From NCBI GenBank assembly GCA_947589035.1, contig CANPYZ010000001.1, positions 62,001 to 126,000 on the forward strand: 64,000 bases of DNA, given 5' to 3'. This document shows, one piece after another, positions 53,095-61,742 of this stretch. The stretch's first letter is position 1; each line of letters starts with the position of its first letter. The stretch comes from an uncultured Clostridia bacterium. Lineage in GTDB: Bacteria; Bacillota; Clostridia; Oscillospirales; Ruminococcaceae. Below the pieces are notes generated by a model. That model searched no databases. It was not told the DNA's origin and saw only the letters and a list, made by a program, of their open reading frames with translations. Made by a program: the position numbers and the translations under genes.

Positions 53095-53422
53095 GAAATT
53101 TCTTCCGTTACTGGAAACTGAATAGTTCATTCCTTAATTTTGTACCCACATTGCAGAATAAATACAATGATGTTGGCATATGGTACGTTAAAGGCGTAAA
53201 TCCCGTGACTTACGGGCATATCATTGCAATACCAGTAACTTATCCTTTCTTACTTGAATTTGCCAATGATGAGTTAGTCTCGTGTTCTGAAAGAATTGTG
53301 TAATTTTGATAGGGTTTTGTATATGATGTAAGGCAAAAGCAGAATTTTGCCTCAGAGAATGATGCAGGGGAAAAACCCCTTATAATTATTTTACCAGAAA
53401 ATTAAAAATTTTTCAAGTGTGA
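53095..53422 (-). ncRNA. Structured 5' leader of glgBCDA, candidate regulatory RNA
   Basis: About 330 nt lie between the mapped promoter and glgB. On the minus strand there are three clean hairpins: AAGGGG/CCCCT near 53365-53382, AGGCAAAA/TTTTGCCT at 53330-53352, and CCCGT/ACGGG near 53200-53216. CATCATTG occurs twice (53264-53271 and 53165-53172 on the plus strand as CAATGATG) with a complementary GCAATGAT between them (53220-53227), and another GCAATG at 53149-53154. Alternative helices are therefore possible. I match it to no known riboswitch class. Confidence 0.5.
53127..53219 (-). CDS. Possible 30-codon leader ORF before glgB
   Basis: ATG 53219 opens a 30-residue frame beginning MPVSHGIYAFNVPYAN and ending GYKIKE, with the stop overlapping ATG 53130 of the glgB frame (ATGA). 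It reads like protein, but no good ribosome site precedes it and the region is dyad-rich, so the opposite strand is open too (53151-53303). Treat it as a candidate leader peptide or a frame that arises from conserved RNA. Confidence 0.3.
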   Translation of the reverse strand: MPVSHGIYAFNVPYANIIVFILQCGYKIKE

Positions 53423-53428
53423 TTCTTG

Positions 53429-53458
53429 ATTGTAGCAAAATTTTATATACTTATCCAA
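53429..53458 (-). promoter_or_regulatory. glgB operon promoter
   Basis: On the minus strand TTGGAT (53458-53453), 18-nt spacer, TACAAT (53434-53429) with TGC before it. Transcription would begin near 53422. Confidence 0.7.
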
Positions 53459-53493
53459 TTTTAATATTCAGAAATTGTGAAAAATGCACAAAC

Positions 53494-55776
53494 TCAGGAA
53501 AATTTTCCCTGTAAAACGGCATCAGAAGAAGCGGAATGTTTAGCGGAAACAGGTTTCCGTAGGGAAACAGCTGACGGACAGTGAATTTTAGCAGAAATAA
53601 CGGTCATGTCGTCACGAACCGTTCCGCCGTGGAAAACGGGAGCTTGTTCGAAAATTTCCTGAATGAAATTTTCCGGTTCGGGGTTTTGAGAAATTAATTG
53701 CCGAATATAAGGAAATTCTGCCTCGTTAATGCCGTCGGAAAGTAAAAGAATCCTGTCACCGGACTGAACGTGAAGAGTTGTTCGGGAAGGTGAGGCTTCC
53801 GGCATCATGCCTAAAGGAAAACTACGGGAAGAAATTTGTTGTAATTTTTGTTCATGAATGAATAAAGCTGCTGCTGAACCGGATTTATAAAAAGTTAATT
53901 CTCCGGTATCAGCATTTAATACAGCTACGTCTAAAGTAGCGAAATTTTCGGTATTGGTTTCGGTCATGAGTAGGGCGTTAATTAAACGGATAGCGGAATC
54001 CGCCGGCATTTCACAACTGATTAAATTCCGGAACGTTTTCACAGCAATTCGGGAAGCTAAAGACGCAGAACTTCCGCTGCCCATTCCGTCAGAAATGACT
54101 AAATATTGATTTCCGGCGGAATCAGGGAAAGCCTCTGCATGGTCTCCGCAGCGTTCATAAGCAGGAGCATTCTGACTTTGTAAAGCATATTCCATAGAAT
54201 ACGCCGGAAGAGCGTAAAAACAATAGCGGGTAATTTGTTTCTGGTTAATGGCGAAACTTTTTAATTCTGTATCTAATTGGCGGCTTAATAATTCCTGAAT
54301 TGTAGCGAGTGGGAAATCTTCCTGAGTAGAATAAATTTCAGCAGCATAACGCCCACTTCTGAGCTGATACACGAAACAACCCTCTGAAGAAGCGGCACAG
54401 CGCAGAAGAATATTCCGGAGCATGGCTGTTTCCGTGTCGCAAATTTTCGCAGCTCTCCGGCGTGCGGAATCGGAAGTTAAATTTTCCAGTAACTGTAAAT
54501 ATTGCAGCATCATTTCACGATTTTGTAATAAAGTAATATTCTGCATTTGCCGAACGGTTCTTCTTTGAATATACACAGAAAGTTTATCCGGAATATGTTT
54601 TCTTTCGGGGCAAAATTCAAGTGTTTCCGGAATGACTGACGGCGAATGCAGAATTTGCTGAAATGCCTGTTGAATTTGCTTTTGGTTTTGTTTCCAGCAG
54701 GTGTCGAAATATTGACATTCACGGCAAAGGGAATTTTTCACTTGCTGAACGGGGTCAGGGGGATTAGTCAAAGTTAAATGACGCATAATGGTAGCACTTT
54801 CTTCCCTTAATTCCTGAAACGCCTGACTAAGAAAAATTTCCTGTTGAATGACTTGTTTCTGATTAGCCGGAGCAGGAACCGGAAAAGAAAGAAAATGCCG
54901 AAATTCCACATGACAGAACACAGCGTAAAGTGTGCAGGAGATAATCAATTCAGCAAGAATTTTAATCATGCCAATGCTGCTGTCAAGCACCGCACTGCTG
55001 AAAATTTGCATTAAGAAAAAAACCGGAATATAAAATGCATTAGGAATTTTGCATAAAAATCCGGCAAGCATAGCCGTGACAGGAAGAAATAATAAAGGCG
55101 TTCCGAGGGAAACATCACATAAAACAATTCCGCAAGCGGAAAGTGCGCCGCATAACGTTCCGGCGGACTGTTTAAATTGCCTTGCCGCAAGTAAAGTAAC
55201 GGTCATACCAATAATTCTTCCGGAATTACAAAATTCAAAATCAATTCCGCAAAGTGCAGTAATACATAATAAATAGCAAATTGCATAAGTAAAACTTTTC
55301 CCTGCGCCGAGAGTAATCACATGATTTTCTTTTAAATTCTGGACGGCATCGGCAAGGAAAAACGTAGCAATTCCGGTCATGAACGATTCCAAAATATACA
55401 AGGGTAATTTTCCGGCACCGTTCTGAAAAAGCAAATCTGCAATTATTCCTGCGCCGATACAGGTAATTGTGGTGAAAATTCCGGCTGACCAAGGTTTCTG
55501 ACGTTCATAGAAGAAAATTCTGACACAGAGTAAAGCAATTAAAGAAGTTAATAAGAATTGCATTTCCTGCGGTGCGCCCTGAACGCAATAGGCGAATAAA
55601 CTACCTAACAGAATACAGAAAACCGCAAGAGGGCTGCATATTCCGGCGAGGGCAGCCGCCAAAGGGGAAACAATACCGCTGACTGTACCCATTGAAAGCA
55701 AATATCCGCTTCCAGCGGAAAGGATACAACCGAGCGGAACTTGAATCCATTCATAGTGAAGTAATTTTTTCAGCAT
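53494..55776 (-). CDS. spoIIE: Stage II sporulation protein E
   Basis: A 760-residue sporulation phosphatase. About ten N-terminal membrane segments (residues about 10-290), a central helical region with a Cys cluster (CRECQYFDTCWKQ), and a C-terminal PP2C domain (about 545-740; VISDGMGSGSSASLAS, LLLSDGI, RDDMTVI). It dephosphorylates SpoIIAA to activate sigma-F in the forespore. AGGAG lies about 12 nt before ATG. It implies a sporulating lineage. Confidence 0.94.
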   Translation of the reverse strand: MLKKLLHYEWIQVPLGCILSAGSGYLLSMGTVSGIVSPLAAALAGICSPLAVFCILLGSLFAYCVQGAPQEMQFLLTSLIALLCVRIFFYERQKPWSAGIFTTITCIGAGIIADLLFQNGAGKLPLYILESFMTGIATFFLADAVQNLKENHVITLGAGKSFTYAICYLLCITALCGIDFEFCNSGRIIGMTVTLLAARQFKQSAGTLCGALSACGIVLCDVSLGTPLLFLPVTAMLAGFLCKIPNAFYIPVFFLMQIFSSAVLDSSIGMIKILAELIISCTLYAVFCHVEFRHFLSFPVPAPANQKQVIQQEIFLSQAFQELREESATIMRHLTLTNPPDPVQQVKNSLCRECQYFDTCWKQNQKQIQQAFQQILHSPSVIPETLEFCPERKHIPDKLSVYIQRRTVRQMQNITLLQNREMMLQYLQLLENLTSDSARRRAAKICDTETAMLRNILLRCAASSEGCFVYQLRSGRYAAEIYSTQEDFPLATIQELLSRQLDTELKSFAINQKQITRYCFYALPAYSMEYALQSQNAPAYERCGDHAEAFPDSAGNQYLVISDGMGSGSSASLASRIAVKTFRNLISCEMPADSAIRLINALLMTETNTENFATLDVAVLNADTGELTFYKSGSAAALFIHEQKLQQISSRSFPLGMMPEASPSRTTLHVQSGDRILLLSDGINEAEFPYIRQLISQNPEPENFIQEIFEQAPVFHGGTVRDDMTVISAKIHCPSAVSLRKPVSAKHSASSDAVLQGKFS

Positions 55777-55814
55777 AGTGAACCAGCTCCTAACATAAAA
55801 TTAATCATAATTTG

Positions 55815-55848
55815 ATTATAGCAGAAGCATTCTGAAAAAAAAGTCGAA
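55815..55848 (-). promoter_or_regulatory. spoIIE promoter with Spo0A-box-like -35
   Basis: On the minus strand TATAAT (55820-55815, TGC before it) has no consensus -35 at 17 nt. Instead TTCGAC (55848-55843) lies 22 nt upstream. On the plus strand this is AGTCGAA, one base from the Spo0A box TGTCGAA. Bacillus spoIIE and spoIIG promoters have the same long spacing and overlapping 0A boxes. Confidence 0.65.
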
Positions 55849-55952
55849 TCCGGACAGTATTTCAGGGAAATTTGCAAAGAAAGTCAGTTATTTCCTGCGG
55901 ATAGGGACTTTTCCGGAATATTGCCGAATATTATTTCCGGAGCAAGGAAAAA

Positions 55953-55971
55953 CCCGTCTTATGCAGACGGG
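55953..55971 (-). terminator. Terminator of SHOCT-protein gene
   Basis: CCCGTCT (55953-55959) pairs with AGACGGG (55965-55971) around 5 nt, followed on the minus strand by TTTTTCC. It starts 7 nt after the stop of the gene at 55978. Confidence 0.9.
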
Positions 55972-55977
55972 GAAAAA

Positions 55978-56637
55978 TTAAAATAATAATAATGATTGTT
56001 TTTTTGCTTGAAATTCTTCCTGATTGATTACTCCGGCATCAAGCAAAGATTTTAATTTTTTCAGTTCATCAGCGAGAGATTTTCTGGGGGCAGCGGATTC
56101 AGGAAGGGAGAGTAATTTATTTTTCACATGTTGAAATTCTTCTTCCGTGAGTGCGCCGTCATCGAATAAAGATTTGAATTTCACTAATTCTTCTGTTAAG
56201 GAAATGCGAGGAGTTTCGGGGGATTCTTTGGCTTCTTTTTCTTGCTGCATACGTTGACTTTCCTTTACATCTAAGCCGCAATCGCAGGAAGTGTAATAAG
56301 GCGGATTAAGTTTTCCGCAGCGGCTGCATTTCCAGTAACCTTGATTCAGTTTTTCCCGGTCGGTTTGGGTATCATAGGTAGGTCTGCGTTGGTAGGAAGT
56401 TATATTATTTGGTTTAGTGAGGACAACAATCAGACCAATTGGTCCTAACCAGAACCCCCACCAGAAACAGTCATAATGACCACGGTTTTCGCCTACTTTT
56501 TTGGTGACAAAGCCCCAGCCACAGCAACCAATCAATAAAGCAATCAGCTCTATAAAAAGCGTTACCGTATTAACAGCGTCATCATAATAACTAAGTGTCT
56601 GGATTACGGGAACAGTAAACATTGATAAGAAATTCAT
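55978..56637 (-). CDS. Membrane protein with zinc ribbon and two SHOCT domains
   Basis: A 219-residue protein with two N-terminal membrane segments (about 5-50 and 60-85), a short Cys-rich ribbon (WKCSRCGKL and TSCDCG, about 110-135), and two SHOCT repeats at the C-terminus (LVKFKSLFDDGALTEEEF and LKKLKSLLDAGVINQEEF). SHOCT domains are oligomerisation modules; function unknown. ATG 56637 follows AAGGAGG. Confidence 0.8.
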   Translation of the reverse strand: MNFLSMFTVPVIQTLSYYDDAVNTVTLFIELIALLIGCCGWGFVTKKVGENRGHYDCFWWGFWLGPIGLIVVLTKPNNITSYQRRPTYDTQTDREKLNQGYWKCSRCGKLNPPYYTSCDCGLDVKESQRMQQEKEAKESPETPRISLTEELVKFKSLFDDGALTEEEFQHVKNKLLSLPESAAPRKSLADELKKLKSLLDAGVINQEEFQAKKQSLLLF

Positions 56638-56777
56638 GAAAATTTCCTCCTTGAAAATGTAAAAATTTCCGGAAGTATTTCCGGTAATTTTATTATAAAG
56701 CATTTTTCAAGAAAAGTATAGAGTTAAAAAAGATGTTTTTTTGCTTGCAAAAGTGAATCAAAAGCAAATTAAAAAAA

Positions 56778-56801
56778 TCTCCGCTAATGATTCAGCGGAG
56801 A
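56778..56801 (-). terminator. Terminator of the right-hand operon
   Basis: TCTCCGCT (56778-56785) pairs perfectly with AGCGGAGA (56794-56801) around 8 nt, followed on the minus strand by seven T. It ends the transcript arriving from the right edge. Confidence 0.9.
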
Positions 56802-56809
56802 AAAATTTT

Positions 56810-58030
56810 TCACAAAGTCCAGTCTTTCGGGGTAAATGTATTTTTTTCATATTTAAGGTGTGTCAGCGAGAGCTGCACTTCATATTGTTTTTCAGCAATG
56901 GCGGTTTGAATGAATAAATCTAAATTTTCCGGAGTCATGCATTCAGGGAAGGCATTGACATAATTCAGGCAAACTTCCTGTTGATGGCATTGAATTGTCT
57001 GACAGATAATTTCTAAAAAATGTTCCTGAATATATTGTTTAAGTTTAATCTGTTGAGGATTTTGCAGAAACATCTGAAAAAGAATGGAATTTTTCAATGC
57101 AGGGTCAATGTTTTCTCCGCAGGCATGACGAACAATCATGTAAATGATTTCGGAGGCGTATTTGCCGTTCACAAGGGAAACTGGTATATCATGACAAGTT
57201 AAATTTTTCAGGTTGGTGTCGTGTCCGGCAATATATCCGGCGAAAGTAACACTTTTCGGAATGACTAACGTTTCTAAAGAAGAACAGGAAGTGAACGCCG
57301 CCGCAGTAATTGATTTTGTGCCTTGTGGGAGAATCATTTCTTTCAGGCTTGTGCAGAACCGGAAAGCGGAATCGCCGATAGAATCAATCTGATGTGACTG
57401 CCAATGAACGGAATGCAGCTGAGAACAATGTTTAAAGGCATAACCGCCAATTTTCCGAACATTTTCAGGAATAGTAATTTCCTGAAGGGAATGACAATTT
57501 TCGAAAGCGTGGTTGCAAATTTCGGTAACAGATTCAGGAATTTTCACTTGCTGAACGTGAACAGGGCAGCGAACTAATTTAGTTAAACGGAAATTATTAT
57601 ATTCGTATAAAATGCCCTTAACAAGCGTAAAATGTTTATTTTTCTGATCAATAGTAATTTTTTCAAGGGAGGGGCAGCCGGCGAAAGCATCAGTAAAATT
57701 AATTTTACTGACAGAAGCCGGAATATGCACAGAATGAACAGTATGCGGACAGCAAAGCAAAGTATTCTGGGAACGGTCATATAATACGCCGTCCACATCA
57801 GAAAAATATGGATTCAGTTTGTTCACATGAATTTTTTCGAGTGTTCCGCACTCGTAAAAGGCATGATAACCGATTTCCGCTACTGTATAGGGAATATGTA
57901 AAGAACATATTCCCGAATAATCAGAAAAAGCAAAACTGCCAATTTCTTTCACAGTAACTGGAATGGAAACATCTGGAACAGGCTGATTCCGAACATTAAC
58001 TAACACATGATTTCGAATATCAAAATCCAT
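56810..58030 (-). CDS. Cytoplasmic BspA-type LRR protein
   Basis: A 406-residue protein with about ten LRR_5 repeats (residues about 20-300; units such as VTEICNHAFENCHSLQEITI) and a helical C-terminal domain of about 100 residues. Unlike most family members it has no signal peptide or anchor. ATG 58030 has GGAG 8 nt upstream. It follows rsmA by 27 nt. Its partner is unknown. Confidence 0.82.
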   Translation of the reverse strand: MDFDIRNHVLVNVRNQPVPDVSIPVTVKEIGSFAFSDYSGICSLHIPYTVAEIGYHAFYECGTLEKIHVNKLNPYFSDVDGVLYDRSQNTLLCCPHTVHSVHIPASVSKINFTDAFAGCPSLEKITIDQKNKHFTLVKGILYEYNNFRLTKLVRCPVHVQQVKIPESVTEICNHAFENCHSLQEITIPENVRKIGGYAFKHCSQLHSVHWQSHQIDSIGDSAFRFCTSLKEMILPQGTKSITAAAFTSCSSLETLVIPKSVTFAGYIAGHDTNLKNLTCHDIPVSLVNGKYASEIIYMIVRHACGENIDPALKNSILFQMFLQNPQQIKLKQYIQEHFLEIICQTIQCHQQEVCLNYVNAFPECMTPENLDLFIQTAIAEKQYEVQLSLTHLKYEKNTFTPKDWTL

Positions 58031-58057
58031 GAAATCACTCCTTCTCATAAAAACAAA

Positions 58058-58924
58058 TTATAAAAATAAATACTGATGAAAAGAATTACTTAATTCAACA
58101 AGTTGTGGCATGGTCAACGCCTCAATTCTGACGGAAGGGGAAATTTCCGCTTTCTGGAAAATTTCCTGTATATCTGATTTAGGAATAGAAAAATTTCCGG
58201 CAAGCACACCGGCGAGTTGTTTTCTTCTTTGGGAAAATCCTGTTTTAATGATTTGAAAAAATAATTTTTCATTCTGAACACGCCACGGAATTTCGGCATA
58301 GCATTCAATTTGAATGACAGAAGAATCCACATTCGGCGCAGGGAAAAAGCTGCCTCTTGACACGTCAAATAATTTCACAGCTTTTCCGTAATAGGCAACG
58401 GAAACAGTCACTGCACCAGATTCACGGCTTCCCACAGGGGCGCATAACCGCTGACCGGCTTCTTTCTGCACCATAACAGTAATCGTTTTCAAAGGGAGTT
58501 TTTCTTCCAGTAATTTCATGATTAACGGGGAAGTAATATAATAAGGCAAATTAGCACATACAGCGACTTGCAAGCCCTGAAATTCTTCCTGAATTAGCTG
58601 ATGTAAATCATAAGTCAATGCATCTGCATGAATAATTTTCACGTTAAGAAATTCAGACAATGTTTCTTTCAGAATGGGAAATAATTTTTCATCTAATTCT
58701 AAGGCAACGACTTTGTCTGCACGTTTAGCGAGTTCTTTTGTGAGAACGCCAATACCCGTTCCGATTTCTAAAATTCCGAAACCAGTTTCCGCATGACCAA
58801 ATTCAGCAATTTTCGGACAAACAGAGGGATTAATTAAAAAATTCTGCCCTAAAGATTTAGAAGTCTGAAAATGATATTGATTCATGAGTGTTTTAATATA
58901 ATTAATATTAGTTAATTCCGGCAT
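58058..58924 (-). CDS. rsmA: 16S rRNA dimethyladenosine transferase
   Basis: A 288-residue SAM-dependent enzyme (KsgA) that dimethylates A1518 and A1519 of 16S rRNA. SLGQNFL, the SAM loop ILEIGTGIGVLT and the catalytic NLPYYITSP are present. It lies 3 nt after the flavoprotein gene. Confidence 0.95.
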   Translation of the reverse strand: MPELTNINYIKTLMNQYHFQTSKSLGQNFLINPSVCPKIAEFGHAETGFGILEIGTGIGVLTKELAKRADKVVALELDEKLFPILKETLSEFLNVKIIHADALTYDLHQLIQEEFQGLQVAVCANLPYYITSPLIMKLLEEKLPLKTITVMVQKEAGQRLCAPVGSRESGAVTVSVAYYGKAVKLFDVSRGSFFPAPNVDSSVIQIECYAEIPWRVQNEKLFFQIIKTGFSQRRKQLAGVLAGNFSIPKSDIQEIFQKAEISPSVRIEALTMPQLVELSNSFHQYLFL

Positions 58925-58927
58925 AAA

Positions 58928-60532
58928 TTAAATCCTTTCTGCACGAATTTGCCGGAGAACGGCTTCAGCGCATTTAATTCCGTCGACAGCGGAAGAAGTA
59001 ATTCCGCCGGAATAGCCTGCACCTTCTCCGCAGGGGTATAAACCGGAAATTCCAGTACTGCAATAATTTTCGTCACGGCACATTCTGACAGGGGAAGAAC
59101 TTCTTGATTCAATTCCGGTTAAAATCGCATCTTCACAGGCGAAACCTTGTATACGGCGGTTCATTTCCTGAATACCGGAACGGAGAGTTTCGCAAACATA
59201 ATCCGGCAAATACTGGTCAGGGGAAGCGAATTTCACGCCGGGAATATATGTCGGCTGTATTCTTCCGAAAGAATTAGATTCCCGATGATGAAGAAAATCT
59301 CCCACGCAGACGACAGGCGCAAAATAATTCCCACCTCCGGCTTGAAAAGCTTTTTTTTCCCATTCACGCTGGAAGAAAATTCCGGCGAGGGGGTGTTCAC
59401 TGCCGAAATCTTTCGGGGAAACGCCAACGAGTAAAGCACTATTGGCATTTTTTCCGTCACGCCGGAAATAACTCATTCCATTAACGGAAAGTTTTTCCGG
59501 TTCGGAAGCGGAAGCAACGACTTCACCGCCTGGACACATGCAGAACGTGTAAAGACTTCTGCCATTGTTTAAATGGACAGCTAATTGATAATTTGCCGCA
59601 CCGAGGGCGGGATGATTCCAGAATTTTCCATAAAGAGCCTTATTAATATCTTTTTGTAAATGTTCAATTCTGACACCAATAGCGAACGGTTTCGGTGTGA
59701 ATATAATATTTTTCTGGTAGAGTTGTTCGAGAGTATCTCTTGCGCTGTGTCCGAGGGCAAGAATAGCATGTTTTGTTGAAATTTCGTGTAATTCATCATT
59801 CTGAATATAGCGAATAGCCGTTAATTGCTGATGATTCAAAGAAAATTCAGTAAATTTCGCCTGAAAATGAAATTCACCGCCGAGTTGCTGAATAAGTAAC
59901 CGGAAATTTTTCACCATATTCTGTAAATAATCTGTGCCAATATGCGGTTTAGCCTGCCAGAGAATTTCAGAAGGTGCGCCGCACTGCACGAAAGTTTCTA
60001 AAACAAAACGAATGCGGTCGTCTTTAATTCCGGTGTTTAATTTTCCGTCAGAGAAAGTTCCGGCACCGCCTTCCCCGAATTGAATATTACTTTCCGGTTT
60101 TAATATTCCGGAAGAGCGGAAATTCTGCACATGCTGAACACGTTCTTCCACGGGGCAGCCACGTTCAAGAATAATCGGACGTAAACCGGCTTTAGCGAGA
60201 ACATAAGCGGAAAACATACCAGCAGGACCGAACCCGACAACAACAGGTCTTTCGGAAGAATGGCAGATATTCACACGGTATTTCTGCATAACAGCAAGGG
60301 AAATATCTTTATCTTTGGAACATTTCTGAAAAACTTTCTTTTCGTTGGAAATTTTCACGTCCAAAGTAAACAGAAAACTGATGTTATCTTTTTTTCGGGC
60401 ATCTACGGAACGTTTTCTGATTTGAATCTGTTGAATTTGTTCAAAAGGAATATGTAATTTTTTGCCGACAGATTTTTTCAAATCGGTATCTGTGTAATCT
60501 AATGGCAAACGAATATTTTGTATTCTAAGCAT
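58928..60532 (-). CDS. FAD-dependent dehydrogenase (COG2509-like)
   Basis: A 534-residue flavoprotein. A small N-terminal domain (1-90) precedes a dinucleotide fold (VVGFGPAGMFSAYVLAKAG followed by ILERG), then IQFGEGGAGTFSDGKLNTG and a C-terminal GEGAGYSGGI block. The COG2509 family has no firmly assigned substrate. It lies 6 nt after another flavoprotein. Confidence 0.88.
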   Translation of the reverse strand: MLRIQNIRLPLDYTDTDLKKSVGKKLHIPFEQIQQIQIRKRSVDARKKDNISFLFTLDVKISNEKKVFQKCSKDKDISLAVMQKYRVNICHSSERPVVVGFGPAGMFSAYVLAKAGLRPIILERGCPVEERVQHVQNFRSSGILKPESNIQFGEGGAGTFSDGKLNTGIKDDRIRFVLETFVQCGAPSEILWQAKPHIGTDYLQNMVKNFRLLIQQLGGEFHFQAKFTEFSLNHQQLTAIRYIQNDELHEISTKHAILALGHSARDTLEQLYQKNIIFTPKPFAIGVRIEHLQKDINKALYGKFWNHPALGAANYQLAVHLNNGRSLYTFCMCPGGEVVASASEPEKLSVNGMSYFRRDGKNANSALLVGVSPKDFGSEHPLAGIFFQREWEKKAFQAGGGNYFAPVVCVGDFLHHRESNSFGRIQPTYIPGVKFASPDQYLPDYVCETLRSGIQEMNRRIQGFACEDAILTGIESRSSSPVRMCRDENYCSTGISGLYPCGEGAGYSGGITSSAVDGIKCAEAVLRQIRAERI

Positions 60533-60538
60533 AAATAT

Positions 60539-61741
60539 TCACCTTTCAGAGAGAAATTTTCCGGCGGAATAGCCGCTTGCCCACGCCCAGTGAAGTTGAT
60601 AACCGCCGCAGGGGGCGTGAATGTCGACCGCTTCACCGGTAATGCACAAACGGGGGAATTGTTTCACTTGTAAATGCTGATCTAATGCAGAACCGTGAAC
60701 TCCTCCGGCGGTAGCTTGTGCCTGTTCTTTGACTGTTCCCAGAATAGGAAAATGAAATTCATGACAAAGTAAAGCAATTTTCCGGATTTGCAAAGCGGAA
60801 AGTTCACTGCACGGCATGGAAACAGAAATATTCGCTTGTTTCAGAATCACTCCGGCGAGAGGTTTCAGCAGTAATCCGGAAAGCATATCCACGCAGGAAG
60901 AAGAACAGCGCACCGCCTGACAAGCGTATAATCGGGAAATGATTTCCGGAACGTCAAGTTCAGGGAAGAAATTAACCGAAAGAAAATATTCTGTTGGCTG
61001 ATGAATGAAACAACTTGACAAATTAAAAATGCAAATACCGGAAATGGCTTTTTCCGTGAATTGAATTTCTCCGATTTCTGTAGATAAATAATTTTTCTGA
61101 CGGCATAACGTGACAGAAGCCTTAACTCTTAAGCCTTTCAGAGGCTGTAGAAGTTTTTTTTCTGAAAGTAAAGGGCAAAGAATCGGTTTACCCTGTACTA
61201 TTGGAATTTGTAAACGTTCAAGAATTTTCCAAGCTGAACCATCTGTGCCGAATTTAGGCTGAACAATACCGCCAGCGGAAAAAATAACAGAATCTGCGGA
61301 AAATTCCTGACCGGATTCTGTGAGGGCGTGCCATTTTCCGGAATGGAAAAATAAATCTTTAACGGAAGTATTGCAAAATAGCTGAACATTTTCGCAAGCG
61401 AGCCGGAGAGCGTCTAAAACAGCAGAAGCGGAAAGGCTGTAAGGGTAAATTCTGCCTTCCTGGTCAGTTCGGCAATATAAACCTAATGCAGAGAAAAAAT
61501 TTTCCGCACTGCCGAATTGCATTAAAATTTCTGTTGGGTCATAACTGCCTTGATAATTCTGAACGGAAACAGAATCATGACTTAAATTACATCTGCCGTT
61601 TCCGGTAGCGAGAATTTTTTTCCCGACACGGGGAAGCCGTTCAAGAATGGCAATTTGTTTTATTCCCATAGAAAAAGCAGTAGCGGCGGCGGCTAAACCG
61701 GAAGCACCGCCGCCGATAATTAACAACTGTACAGGAAACAT
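60539..61741 (-). CDS. BaiN/YhiN-type NAD(P)/FAD-dependent oxidoreductase
   Basis: A 400-residue HI0933-like flavoprotein: IIGGGASGLAAAATA, ERLPRVGKKILATGNGRCNL and the C-terminal GEAVDIHAPCGGYQLHWAW are family marks. Some relatives reduce bile-acid intermediates, but most are uncharacterised, so no substrate is claimed. One base separates it from the upstream gene. Confidence 0.9.
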   Translation of the reverse strand: MFPVQLLIIGGGASGLAAAATAFSMGIKQIAILERLPRVGKKILATGNGRCNLSHDSVSVQNYQGSYDPTEILMQFGSAENFFSALGLYCRTDQEGRIYPYSLSASAVLDALRLACENVQLFCNTSVKDLFFHSGKWHALTESGQEFSADSVIFSAGGIVQPKFGTDGSAWKILERLQIPIVQGKPILCPLLSEKKLLQPLKGLRVKASVTLCRQKNYLSTEIGEIQFTEKAISGICIFNLSSCFIHQPTEYFLSVNFFPELDVPEIISRLYACQAVRCSSSCVDMLSGLLLKPLAGVILKQANISVSMPCSELSALQIRKIALLCHEFHFPILGTVKEQAQATAGGVHGSALDQHLQVKQFPRLCITGEAVDIHAPCGGYQLHWAWASGYSAGKFLSER

Positions 61742-61742
61742 A

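Noticed and set aside
53151-53303. A 50-codon plus-strand gene in the glgB leader
   Set aside because: It starts with TTG, has no ribosome site or promoter, and runs against the mapped leader; kept only as part of the leader finding.
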